64,000 bases of DNA, taken from positions 430,204-494,203 of the forward strand of contig JAHRYM010000001.1 of NCBI GenBank assembly GCA_020622085.1, written 5' to 3'. Position 1 is the first letter of the stretch; every line of letters starts with the position of its first letter. The notes under the pieces were generated by a model, which saw nothing but the letters and a program-made list of their open reading frames with translations, made no database searches and had not been told where the DNA came from. This DNA is from Paracoccaceae bacterium (GTDB lineage: Bacteria; Pseudomonadota; Alphaproteobacteria; Rhodobacterales; Rhodobacteraceae). This document shows positions 57,738 through 64,000 of the stretch, piece after piece. The position numbers and the translations under genes are program-made.

Positions 57738-58820
57738 ATGTCTTTCAACAAAGTGGCCGTTCTGGGCCTTGGCAAGGTCGGCCATCTGGCCGCAGAGCTT
57801 CTGACGGGGGCGGGCTTTGACGTGACCGGCATTGACGCGCGTCCGCTGCAGGGTGCGCCGTTCAACACCCGGGTGGCCGACCTGACGGATCTTGAGGCCT
57901 TGCGCGTGGCGCTTTCGGGGCAGGAGGCCGTGCTGTCCTGCCTGCCCTATCACCTGAACATCGGTGTCTCGACGGTCGCGCACGGGCTGGGGCTGCACTA
58001 CTTCGATCTGACCGAAGACGTGCCGACGACCAAGCACATCCGCGAGCTGGCCAAGACATCGCGCGGGCTGATGGCGCCGCAATGCGGGCTGGCGCCGGGC
58101 TTCATCGGCATTGTCGGGGCGCATCTGGCCGAGCAGTTCGAAACCATCCGGTCGATCAAGCTGCGGGTGGGCGCATTGCCGCAGAACCCGACGGGGCTTC
58201 TGGGCTATGCCTTCAACTGGTCGCCCGAGGGCGTGGTCAACGAATACCTCAATGACTGCGAGGTGATCGAGGAAGGCGTGCTGAAGACCGTGTCGGCGAT
58301 GGAGTGGACCGAAACGATCTATATCGACGGCATGAAGCTTGAGGCCTTCACCACTTCGGGCGGGCTGGGCACGATGTGCGAAACCTATGCCGACCGTATC
58401 GAGAACCTGGACTACAAGACCATGCGTTATCCGGGCCACGTCAACCTGATGAACTTCTTCTTCCACGAACTTCTGATGCGCGAAAACCGCGCCGAGGCGG
58501 GCCGGATCCTGACCAACGCCAAGCCGCCGGTGGACGAGGACGTGGTCTATGTGCATGCTGCCGCCGAGGGCCGCACCGAGGGCGGGATGCGCCGCAAGGA
58601 GTTCGTGCGTGCCTATTATCCGATCGAGATCGGCGGCAAGCAGCGCACAGCGATTGCCTGGACGACCTCGGCCTCGGTCGTGGCGGTGATCGAGATGGTC
58701 CGCGACGGCAAGCTGCCGCAGTCGGGCTTCCTCAAGCAGGAAGAAATTCCGCTGAAGCCCTATCTGGCGACGCGGACCGGCGCCTATTACGAAACCGGCC
58801 ACCGCAGCCGTCGCGGCTAG
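57738..58820 (+). CDS. saccharopine dehydrogenase (glutamate-forming type)
   Basis: 360 residues from ATG 57738 (AAGGAAATAA upstream). Rossmann start KVAVLGLGKVGHLAAELL, then CLPYHLNIGVSTVAHGLG, APQCGLAPGFIGIVGAHLA and TSGGLGTMCETYADRIENLDYKT. These fit the saccharopine dehydrogenase that yields aminoadipate semialdehyde plus glutamate. The lysine-ketoglutarate reductase half found fused in some bacteria is absent, so that enzyme must be elsewhere. Confidence 0.88.
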   Translation: MSFNKVAVLGLGKVGHLAAELLTGAGFDVTGIDARPLQGAPFNTRVADLTDLEALRVALSGQEAVLSCLPYHLNIGVSTVAHGLGLHYFDLTEDVPTTKHIRELAKTSRGLMAPQCGLAPGFIGIVGAHLAEQFETIRSIKLRVGALPQNPTGLLGYAFNWSPEGVVNEYLNDCEVIEEGVLKTVSAMEWTETIYIDGMKLEAFTTSGGLGTMCETYADRIENLDYKTMRYPGHVNLMNFFFHELLMRENRAEAGRILTNAKPPVDEDVVYVHAAAEGRTEGGMRRKEFVRAYYPIEIGGKQRTAIAWTTSASVVAVIEMVRDGKLPQSGFLKQEEIPLKPYLATRTGAYYETGHRSRRG

Positions 58821-58838
58821 GATCGGGCACTGCGGCCG

Positions 58839-59168
58839 TTACTGCAGGCTGCGGTCCCGCAAACCGGCCAGAAAGGCCTGCTTCATCGTGCCGAACTGGC
58901 CGATGATGGAACCCAGATCAACCTCGGCCGCGCGTCCCTGCGCGGCCTTTCTTTCTCCGTCCTGACACTGTGCGCCGAAATCGACGAACCCAAGGTTCCA
59001 GGCACTGCCCTTGAGGAAATGCAGGTCGGATTCCAGCCTGGCCGCCGGTTGATCCGACAGGCCGTCAAGGATTGCCTCGACCTCCTCCCAGAACAGGTCG
59101 ACCACCTCCGCAAAACCGGTCGGGCCGATTTCATCCCGCAGTTGCCCGACCCTGCGCCAGTCGATCAT
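58839..59168 (-). CDS. Hpt domain phosphotransfer protein
   Basis: 109 residues from ATG 59168 (AGGAGG eight bases upstream); GTG 59171 is the alternative. A four-helix Hpt domain with phosphorylatable His in LHFLKGSAWNLGF. Stand-alone Hpt proteins relay phosphate between hybrid kinases and response regulators. It is divergent from the response-regulator phosphatase gene, so the two are probably partners. Confidence 0.88.
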   Translation of the reverse strand: MIDWRRVGQLRDEIGPTGFAEVVDLFWEEVEAILDGLSDQPAARLESDLHFLKGSAWNLGFVDFGAQCQDGERKAAQGRAAEVDLGSIIGQFGTMKQAFLAGLRDRSLQ

Positions 59169-59312
59169 CACGCCATCCTCCTGCCATCCTGTCTCATGGG
59201 TCGACCTTAGCGCCGGCAGGTTGCGGGGCCGTTAACGGGCCTTGGTGGGGCGGTTCAACCGCTGTTAACCCGACGAGGCATAGTCTTGGCCTGTGAAAAA
59301 CAGGAAAGATGC

Positions 59313-60674
59313 TTGTCCTTGCCCCACGACCATCCAGAAATACCTGCCCGGCCCCCGGATGGCACCAGGCACGAGGTGCTCATCGTCGATGACAGCCGGG
59401 TGCAAAGGCGGATCCTTGCGGCGCAACTCAACCGCGCCGGCTATCAGGTCATCGAAGCCGCATCGGCCGAGGAAGCGTTGGAGCGCTGCCGGACAAGGAT
59501 GCCGGAAATCATCATCTCGGACTGGACGATGCCGGGGATGTCGGGTCTGGCCCTGTGCCAGAGGATCCGCGAGTGCCCGATCGACGACTATGTGTATTTC
59601 ATCCTGCTGACCTCGCGCGCCGAAGCGACCGAAGTCGCGGCAGGGCTTGATGCGGGGGCCGACGATTTCCTGACAAAGCCGATCGCGGGGGACGAGTTGC
59701 GCGCGCGTATCGCATCGGGGCGGCGGCTCCTGCGGATGCAGGGCGAGTTGCAGGAAAAAAACCGCCTTCTGCAGGACGCGTTCGCCACCTTGCAGAAGGT
59801 CCATGACCGCATCGACCGCGACCTGAACGAGGCGCGCAGGTTGCAACAGGGTTTGATGCGCGAAAGACAACGCCGGTTCGGGCGATCGGAGGTGAACCTG
59901 GTCCTTCGCCCCTGCGGGCATGTGGGCGGCGATCTGGTCGGGTTCTTCCCGATCAACGCGCGGCGGCTCGGGCTTTACGCGATCGATGTCTCGGGCCACG
60001 GAATCGCGTCGGCGCTGATGACGGCGCGGATTGCGGGTTACTTTTCCGGCAATGCCCCGGGGCTGAATGTCGCCGTCGAGTTGAATGAAACCGGTGGCTA
60101 TGATCCGGTGCAGCCCGCCGACGTGGCGGCGGAGCTCAACCACATTCTCTTGCACGACATGCGGGGCGAGATCTATTTCACCATGGCCTATGCCGATATC
60201 GACCTGATCACCGGTCACGTATCGCTGGTGCAGGCGGGGCATCCGCATCCGCTGATCAGGCGCGCCTGCGGCACGGTCGAGCCGCTGGGGGCGGGCGGGC
60301 TTCCGATCGGCCTTATCTCGGGGGCGGAATACCAGACCGTTTCGGCCGTGCTGAATCCGGGCGACCGTCTGATCCTTGTTTCGGACGGCATAACCGAATT
60401 GGTGGATGCAGATGGCATCATGCTTGACGATGCGGGGCTTGCCAGCTTCCTGACTGATCTGGGCGATCTGGAGGGCGGCGATTTCGGCGAGGCGCTGATG
60501 GAGCGCTTGTCGCGGATGAATGGCGGGGATTTCGCCGATGATGTCTCGGCCGTCGTTTTCGATTTCGAACGCATGGGCCCCGAGATGAACCCTCGACTTC
60601 AGGCGCCCGACAAGCTGCGCACGGCTGCCTTCCCCGCCCAAAGGCCGGTCGCCATGCATCCGGTCAGCAGATAA
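59313..60674 (+). CDS. response regulator with PP2C/SpoIIE (RsbU-like) phosphatase domain
   Basis: 453 residues from TTG 59313, chosen for AGGAAAG upstream; TTG 59286 would add nine. The receiver domain (about 20-140) has VLIVDDSRVQRR, phospho-Asp in IIISDWTMPGMSG and Lys in FLTKPI. A coiled coil (QGELQEKNRLLQDAF...) leads to a PP2C domain with CGHVGGDLVGFF, DVSGHGIASALM and SDGITELVD. It resembles phosphatases that control anti-sigma/anti-anti-sigma switches. No such targets are adjacent. The 3' end overlaps the convergent flavoprotein by 76 bases. Confidence 0.9.
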   Translation: MSLPHDHPEIPARPPDGTRHEVLIVDDSRVQRRILAAQLNRAGYQVIEAASAEEALERCRTRMPEIIISDWTMPGMSGLALCQRIRECPIDDYVYFILLTSRAEATEVAAGLDAGADDFLTKPIAGDELRARIASGRRLLRMQGELQEKNRLLQDAFATLQKVHDRIDRDLNEARRLQQGLMRERQRRFGRSEVNLVLRPCGHVGGDLVGFFPINARRLGLYAIDVSGHGIASALMTARIAGYFSGNAPGLNVAVELNETGGYDPVQPADVAAELNHILLHDMRGEIYFTMAYADIDLITGHVSLVQAGHPHPLIRRACGTVEPLGAGGLPIGLISGAEYQTVSAVLNPGDRLILVSDGITELVDADGIMLDDAGLASFLTDLGDLEGGDFGEALMERLSRMNGGDFADDVSAVVFDFERMGPEMNPRLQAPDKLRTAAFPAQRPVAMHPVSR

Positions 60675-61771
60675 CCCCCGGTCGGGGCTTCCCAGTCAAG
60701 CATTTCGCCGCAGACATGGACGCCGGGCAATGCCAGAAGCTCCAGCCCCCCGGTGACACTGGCGCGGGTGACGCCGCCCGCCACCGATATTGCCTCGGCG
60801 ATGGGGCGCGGGCCGGCGTGATGGACGGGCAGGTGCTTGATCCTGCGGGCCAGATCCGCCGCCCCGGACGGCAGGCGGCCCCATTCCTGCAAAAGGGCAA
60901 TGCGGACCGGATCAAGCCGAAGCAGCTTGCGCAGGCGGTTTGACAGGCTTTCCTTGCCGCGCGGCACGGCAAGACGGCCGGTCACTTCGGCAAGCGACAG
61001 GTTGGGCAGCAAGTCAAGAAACAGTGGCGCACCATCGCGGACGGCGGCCGAAACGGCATAGATGCCGCCGCCTTCAAGCCCCCGCCCCGATATGATGAAC
61101 TCGCCGCGCGACTGCCGTGTTCCGGCGATCAGCGCCGCCCCCTTGACGGGCTGGCCGAAGTGGCGGTGCATGTGGTCGCTCCAGTCGACGGTGAAGCCCA
61201 TGTTCGCAGGACGGAACGGCGTGATTTCGACGCCGCGCGCGGCGAGCCAGGGCACCCAGGTGCCGTCCGCGCCAAGCCGGGGCCAGCTTGCGCCGCCAAG
61301 TGCGAGGATGGTTGCCCCTGGTGCCAGCCTGACCATTCCCTCGGGAGTGTGGAACGCCAGCCGGTCCCCTTCCCAGCCGGTCCAGCGCCAGCGGGTGCGC
61401 AGATCAACGCCCAGGTCGGCCAGTCGGCCAAGCCAGGCGCGAAGGATCGGCGATGCCTTCATCGCCTCGGGAAAGACGCGGCCTGTGGTGCCGGTGAACA
61501 CCTCCTGCCCAAGGCCGCGCGCCCAGTCCATCACTTGTCCGGGGCCGAAAGCGGTGAGCATCGGCGCCAGCCAGTCGCCGTCATAGGCCTGAAGAAAGGT
61601 CGCAAGCGGTTCGTCCTTCGTCAGGTTCAGCCCCGACTTGCCGGCCATGAGGAACTTGCGGCCTGCGCTGGGCCGGGCTTCGGCAATGGTCACCCGGTGG
61701 CCGGCCCGGGCCAGTGCCTCGGCTGCCATCAAGCCCGCCGGTCCGGCGCCGATCACGACAGTCTCGGCCAT
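60599..61771 (-). CDS. NAD(P)/FAD-dependent flavoprotein, HI0933-like
   Basis: 390 residues from ATG 61771. The N-terminal FAD-binding VVIGAGPAGLMAAEALARAGH, GRKFLMAGKSGLNLTKDE, and C-terminal GGVTRASVTGGLELLALPGV and CGEMLDWEAPTGGYLLTGCMATG match the HI0933/TIGR03862-type family. The reaction is unknown. The end of the gene overlaps the phosphatase gene on the other strand by 76 bases. Confidence 0.88.
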   Translation of the reverse strand: MAETVVIGAGPAGLMAAEALARAGHRVTIAEARPSAGRKFLMAGKSGLNLTKDEPLATFLQAYDGDWLAPMLTAFGPGQVMDWARGLGQEVFTGTTGRVFPEAMKASPILRAWLGRLADLGVDLRTRWRWTGWEGDRLAFHTPEGMVRLAPGATILALGGASWPRLGADGTWVPWLAARGVEITPFRPANMGFTVDWSDHMHRHFGQPVKGAALIAGTRQSRGEFIISGRGLEGGGIYAVSAAVRDGAPLFLDLLPNLSLAEVTGRLAVPRGKESLSNRLRKLLRLDPVRIALLQEWGRLPSGAADLARRIKHLPVHHAGPRPIAEAISVAGGVTRASVTGGLELLALPGVHVCGEMLDWEAPTGGYLLTGCMATGLWAGKAAVRSLSGA

Positions 61772-61863
61772 GTTCTGTCTCCGGGGCGTGGGTGGTTTGG
61801 TGGCTAGAGGTGCCTTCTTCGCGGTCGTTTCGCAACCCCTTTTCCGGATTGCCCGGCCCGCCG

Positions 61864-61890
61864 TTGCGAGGGGAATTCCGGCGCTATCAT
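61864..61890 (+). promoter_or_regulatory. candidate promoter for the guanidine-II leader
   Basis: TTGCGA (61864-61869) and TATCAT (61885-61890) are 15 bases apart, and transcription would begin near 61897, right at the first riboswitch hairpin. The position is persuasive; the short spacer makes the call tentative. Confidence 0.4.
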
Positions 61891-61897
61891 CCTTCCT

Positions 61898-61956
61898 GCC
61901 GGGACGGCCCGGCCTGTGAATCGCAAGTGGGGACGGCCTCATCCGAATGAGAGGGG
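61898..61956 (+). ncRNA. guanidine-II (mini-ykkC) riboswitch
   Basis: Two hairpins with the same tetraloop ACGG: GCCGGG-ACGG-CCCGGC (61898-61913) and TGGGG-ACGG-CCTCA (61928-61941), joined by 14 bases. Two tandem hairpins with ACGR loops define the mini-ykkC / guanidine-II class, in which each loop binds guanidine and the second hairpin frees a ribosome site. Here GAGGGG (61951-61956) and an ATG at 61961 follow at the expected distance. The downstream ORF starts like a SugE/Gdx-type small multidrug resistance exporter, the usual target. Identification is from motif recognition, not from a covariance search. Confidence 0.85.
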
Positions 61957-61960
61957 CGTC

Positions 61961-61984
61961 ATGTCCTGGATTTTCCTGTTGCTA
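61961..61984 (+). pseudogene. 5' remnant of a SugE/Gdx-type small multidrug resistance (guanidinium exporter) gene
   Basis: ATG 61961 after GAGGGG encodes MSWIFLLL before the IS630 boundary at 61984; reading on gives VFRV and a stop. MSWI followed by a hydrophobic helix is the usual start of SMR proteins of the SugE/Gdx group, and a guanidine-II riboswitch directly upstream supports this. The remainder is displaced beyond two IS elements, to the right of 64000 if it survives. Eight codons alone could not identify the gene; the riboswitch makes the case. Confidence 0.6.
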
Positions 61985-63154
61985 GTGTTCCGAGTCTGAC
62001 GGTTGCTACCGATTTCCTCTGATTTCATCGACGGCATCAAGTGCGCGGCGTTCGCGGGAGAGGATGTCTTCGGCGGTCTTGCTCCAGACGAAGGGCTTCG
62101 GCTTGGTGTTGTGCTGCAGAAGGTAGTCGTAGATCGCGCCCTCGAGGTCGTCGACGCTGGAGTAGCTGCCACGTCGGATGCGCTTGGTGGTGATCTCTGC
62201 GAAGAAGCGCTCGACCAGGTTCATCCAGGACGCGCTGGTGGGCGTGAAATGCAGCTTGAAGCGCGGATGTTTCTCCAGCCAGGCAAGCACGTCGGGCGTC
62301 TTGTGGGTCGCGTAGTTGTCGAGCACGACGTGGATGTCGCGGGGTTTCTTCACTGCCCGGTCGATGCGCCGAAGGAAGCTCAGGAACTCCCTGGCGCGGT
62401 GGCGTGGCATGCACTCTCCGATGACCAGACCCGACTTGACGTCCAGCGCGGCGAACAGCGTGGTGGTGCCATGGCGCTTGTAGTCGTGGGTTATGGTGGC
62501 GGCGCGCCCCTTCTTGAGGGGCAGCCCGGGCTGGGTGCGGTCAAGTGCCTGGATCTGGGATTTCTCGTCGACGCACAGCACCACTGCCCGGTCCGGCGGG
62601 TCGAGATAGAGGCCTGCGATCTCGGTGACCTTCGCCTCGAACATCGGGTCGTTCGAGACCTTGAATCCCTTCGTGATATGCGGCTTCAGCCCTGCATCCG
62701 CCCATATGCGCCCCACGCTCGAGGGCGATATGCCCACCGCTTCGGCCATCGTCGCGCGGCTCCAGTGGGTGGCATTGCGGGGCGTTTCCTGCACGGTCTT
62801 CGCGATCACCTTCAGTCGGACGTCTCTGGGCAGGGGTGGCACCCGCGAGGGCCGCGTCTTGTCCCTCTTGAGCCCCGGCACGCCTTCATCAAGATACCGC
62901 TCCTGCCAGCGCCAGACAGTCGGCTTCGACATGCCCGTCCGCCGCATGATCTCGACGGTGCCTTGACCATCCGCCGTCGCCAGCACGATCTCGGCCCGCC
63001 AGGCAAGCTTGCGCGGCGTGTTGCGGTTACTCAGCAAAGCTTGAAGCTCAGCGCGGTCGGCGGGGCCAAGGCGAAGGCAGATGTCGGAGCGTCTCATCCG
63101 CTGACCATGCCACAGCGGGGCGCCCTAGGGAATCCTATGTCAGGTGCAGAACAC
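61985..63154 (-). mobile_element. IS630-family insertion sequence
   Basis: A 1170-bp element flanked by TA at 61983-61984 and 63155-63156, the usual IS630 target duplication. Ends are imperfect inverted repeats: GTGTTCCGAGTCTGAC at the left and, read inward from the right, GTGTTCTGCACCTGAC. One transposase gene on the minus strand occupies most of it and appears intact, so the element may be active. Confidence 0.88.
62006..63097 (-). CDS. IS630 family transposase
   Basis: 363 residues. N-terminal helix-turn-helix (TVEIMRRTGMSKPTVWRWQERYL) and a DDE catalytic domain: first Asp in VLCVDEKSQIQAL, second in VVLDNYATHKTPDV, and the Glu in NLVERFFAEITTKRIRRGSY. Full length for the family. It cuts and pastes the element into TA sites. 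It lies entirely inside the IS630 element. Confidence 0.95.
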   Translation of the reverse strand: MRRSDICLRLGPADRAELQALLSNRNTPRKLAWRAEIVLATADGQGTVEIMRRTGMSKPTVWRWQERYLDEGVPGLKRDKTRPSRVPPLPRDVRLKVIAKTVQETPRNATHWSRATMAEAVGISPSSVGRIWADAGLKPHITKGFKVSNDPMFEAKVTEIAGLYLDPPDRAVVLCVDEKSQIQALDRTQPGLPLKKGRAATITHDYKRHGTTTLFAALDVKSGLVIGECMPRHRAREFLSFLRRIDRAVKKPRDIHVVLDNYATHKTPDVLAWLEKHPRFKLHFTPTSASWMNLVERFFAEITTKRIRRGSYSSVDDLEGAIYDYLLQHNTKPKPFVWSKTAEDILSRERRALDAVDEIRGNR

Positions 63155-63202
63155 TAGGGTCTGTTGACGTTTAAGGATTCCCAAATCATCGGTTGAGTGA
63201 TT

Positions 63203-63230
63203 CAAGGTTGCCAAATGGGAGGCAACCTTG
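63203..63230 (+). promoter_or_regulatory. hairpin covering the IS5 transposase ribosome site and start
   Basis: CAAGGTTGCC (63203-63212) pairs perfectly with GGCAACCTTG (63221-63230) around an 8-base loop. The Shine-Dalgarno GGGAGG (63217-63222) is partly in the loop and the TTG start (63228) is in the stem, so the folded RNA would block translation. This resembles known IS controls against read-through transcripts. Confidence 0.65.
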
Positions 63231-63617
63231 ATCCGCACGGCTCTGACTGACACTCAATGGGAAATCATCGCCCCGCACTGTCTTGGCCGGGAATGTGATC
63301 CCGGCCGCACCGGGCCCGACCCCCGGTTGTTCGTGGAGGCGGTGCTTTGGATTGCGCGCACGGGCTGCCCCTGGCGGGATCTTCCGGCGGAGTTCGGCGG
63401 CTGGAACACGGTATTCAAACGCTTCCGCAGATGGGTCAAGGCGGATGCATTCTATCGTATGTTCAGGGCCTTGGCCGAGGATGCGGATTTCGAATACGTC
63501 ATGATCGACGGCACCATTACCAAAGTCCACCGGCATGGACAGGGCGCAAAAGGGGGGCTCAAGGCCAGGCCATCGGGCGTTCTCGCGGCGGTATGGCAAG
63601 CAAGATCATGGCCTTGA
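63228..63617 (+). CDS. IS5 transposase, upstream ORF (orfA)
   Basis: 129 residues from TTG 63228, beginning MIRTALTDTQWEIIAPH. It carries the N-terminal IS5 region with LPAEFGGWNTVFKRFRRW and the first catalytic Asp in VMIDGTITKVHRH. The A4G6 run at 63548-63557 allows a -1 shift into the second reading frame; without a shift the product ends with a short unrelated tail. Starts within the blocking hairpin described separately. Confidence 0.88.
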   Translation: MIRTALTDTQWEIIAPHCLGRECDPGRTGPDPRLFVEAVLWIARTGCPWRDLPAEFGGWNTVFKRFRRWVKADAFYRMFRALAEDADFEYVMIDGTITKVHRHGQGAKGGLKARPSGVLAAVWQARSWP

Positions 63618-63979
63618 CGGATGCTTTGGGCAACCTGATCGACTTTCGGCTTCTGCCCGGACAGGCGCATGATCTACGCGGCACCGCGGCCCTGATCGAT
63701 GGCTTGTCTTGCCGCCACCTTCTCGCAGACCGCGCCTTTGACGCAAACTGGCTGCGCGAGGCCTTGTCTGCGGCGAAGATCAAGGCGGTCATCCCGCCCA
63801 AATCCAACCGTCGGTTTCCAGCCGAATTCGACAAGGAAACCTGCAAATGGCGGCACCTGATTGAGAACTTCTTCCAAAAGATCAAGGAATACAGAGGCAT
63901 CGCCACCCGATTTTGCAAAACAGACACAAGCTACAACGCTCTCATCTCCATCGCCGCCACCGTCATCCGATTGAAATGA
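63551..63979 (+). CDS. IS5 transposase, downstream part (orfB) reached by -1 frameshift
   Basis: It continues the orfA product in the -1 frame: GQAIGRSRGGMASKIMALTDALG, LADRAFDANWLREAL with the second catalytic Asp, and HLIENFFQKIKEYRGIATRF with the Glu (DDE set). No convincing own start or ribosome site. The shift point AAAAGGGGGG (63548-63557) is a typical slippery run. The combined protein, about 250 residues, matches the usual IS427-group length. Confidence 0.87.
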   Translation, partial: RGAQGQAIGRSRGGMASKIMALTDALGNLIDFRLLPGQAHDLRGTAALIDGLSCRHLLADRAFDANWLREALSAAKIKAVIPPKSNRRFPAEFDKETCKWRHLIENFFQKIKEYRGIATRFCKTDTSYNALISIAATVIRLK

Positions 63980-64000
63980 ACGTCAACAGGCCCTAGGGTC

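Larger units (their letters stand above)
63157..63993 (+). mobile_element. IS5-family (IS427-group-like) insertion sequence
   Basis: An 837-bp element with terminal inverted repeats: left GGGTCTGTTGACGTTTA and, read inward from the right, GGGCCTGTTGACGTTCA. TA flanks both sides (63155-63156 and 63994-63995). It codes for a two-part transposase read through a frameshift. It directly abuts the IS630 element, sharing the TA between them. The five bases after the right TA repeat its left end. Confidence 0.87.

Overview
This 64 kb window looks like a chromosomal stretch of a high-GC alphaproteobacterium of the Rhodobacteraceae/Rhodobacterales type. The evidence is gene content rather than any single marker: a CcrM (GANTC) methyltransferase, DUF1178, DUF4170, DUF2125 and CreA genes, a VPLPA-type C-terminal sorting signal, a serC leader, an intergenic repeat built around GAGTATTT, and fused PuuE-UraD and fused E1 alpha-beta enzymes. 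No tRNA, rRNA, CRISPR array or prophage was seen. The window starts inside a glycosyltransferase gene and ends at the edge of an IS5-type element.

Layout. 1-1.8 kb: GT14-like glycosyltransferase and a HIT protein. 1.8-5.5 kb: histidine genes hisB-hisH-hisA-hisF-hisE on the minus strand, with a frameshifted DUF2147 gene in opposite orientation between hisH and hisA. 5.6-8.7 kb: a lower-GC asnB, DUF1178 and a NUDIX gene, followed by a gene-poor 0.39 kb gap. 9-15.6 kb: a PHP phosphoesterase and a urate/allantoin degradation island (puuD, LysR regulator, HIU hydrolase, fused puuE-uraD, ureidoglycine aminohydrolase, ureidoglycolate lyase). 15.7-28.9 kb: a K+ channel, GAPDH, AI-2E transporter, membrane-anchored winged-helix protein, rnhB, ccrM with clustered GANTC sites, cardiolipin synthase, AlkB-like hydroxylase, mutY, DUF721, DsbA-like protein and a CoA-transferase.

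29-33.7 kb is a minus-strand envelope operon, pmbA-cysQ-DUF4170-waaA-lpxK. 33.9-43 kb holds DUF2125, an enoyl-CoA hydratase, two NUDIX genes, Hsp33 with an acidic tail, CCA transferase, an ABC exporter and an RNA m5U methyltransferase. 43-47.7 kb holds a VPLPA-CTERM protein and the serine genes serB, serC (behind a leader RNA) and serA.

49.2-58.8 kb reads as a lysine catabolic island: saccharopine dehydrogenase, aminoadipate-semialdehyde dehydrogenase, fused E1 (candidate 2-oxoadipate dehydrogenase), an atypical FabD-like acyltransferase, glutaryl-CoA dehydrogenase with a divergent LysR regulator, and thiolase. 58.8-60.7 kb is a divergent Hpt / response-regulator-phosphatase signalling pair.

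The most striking spot is 61.86-64.0 kb: a guanidine-II (mini-ykkC) type leader with two ACGG-loop hairpins precedes an ORF beginning MSWIFLLL. That ORF, probably a sugE/gdx-type guanidinium exporter, is cut after eight codons by an IS630-family element lying directly against an IS5/IS427-type element.
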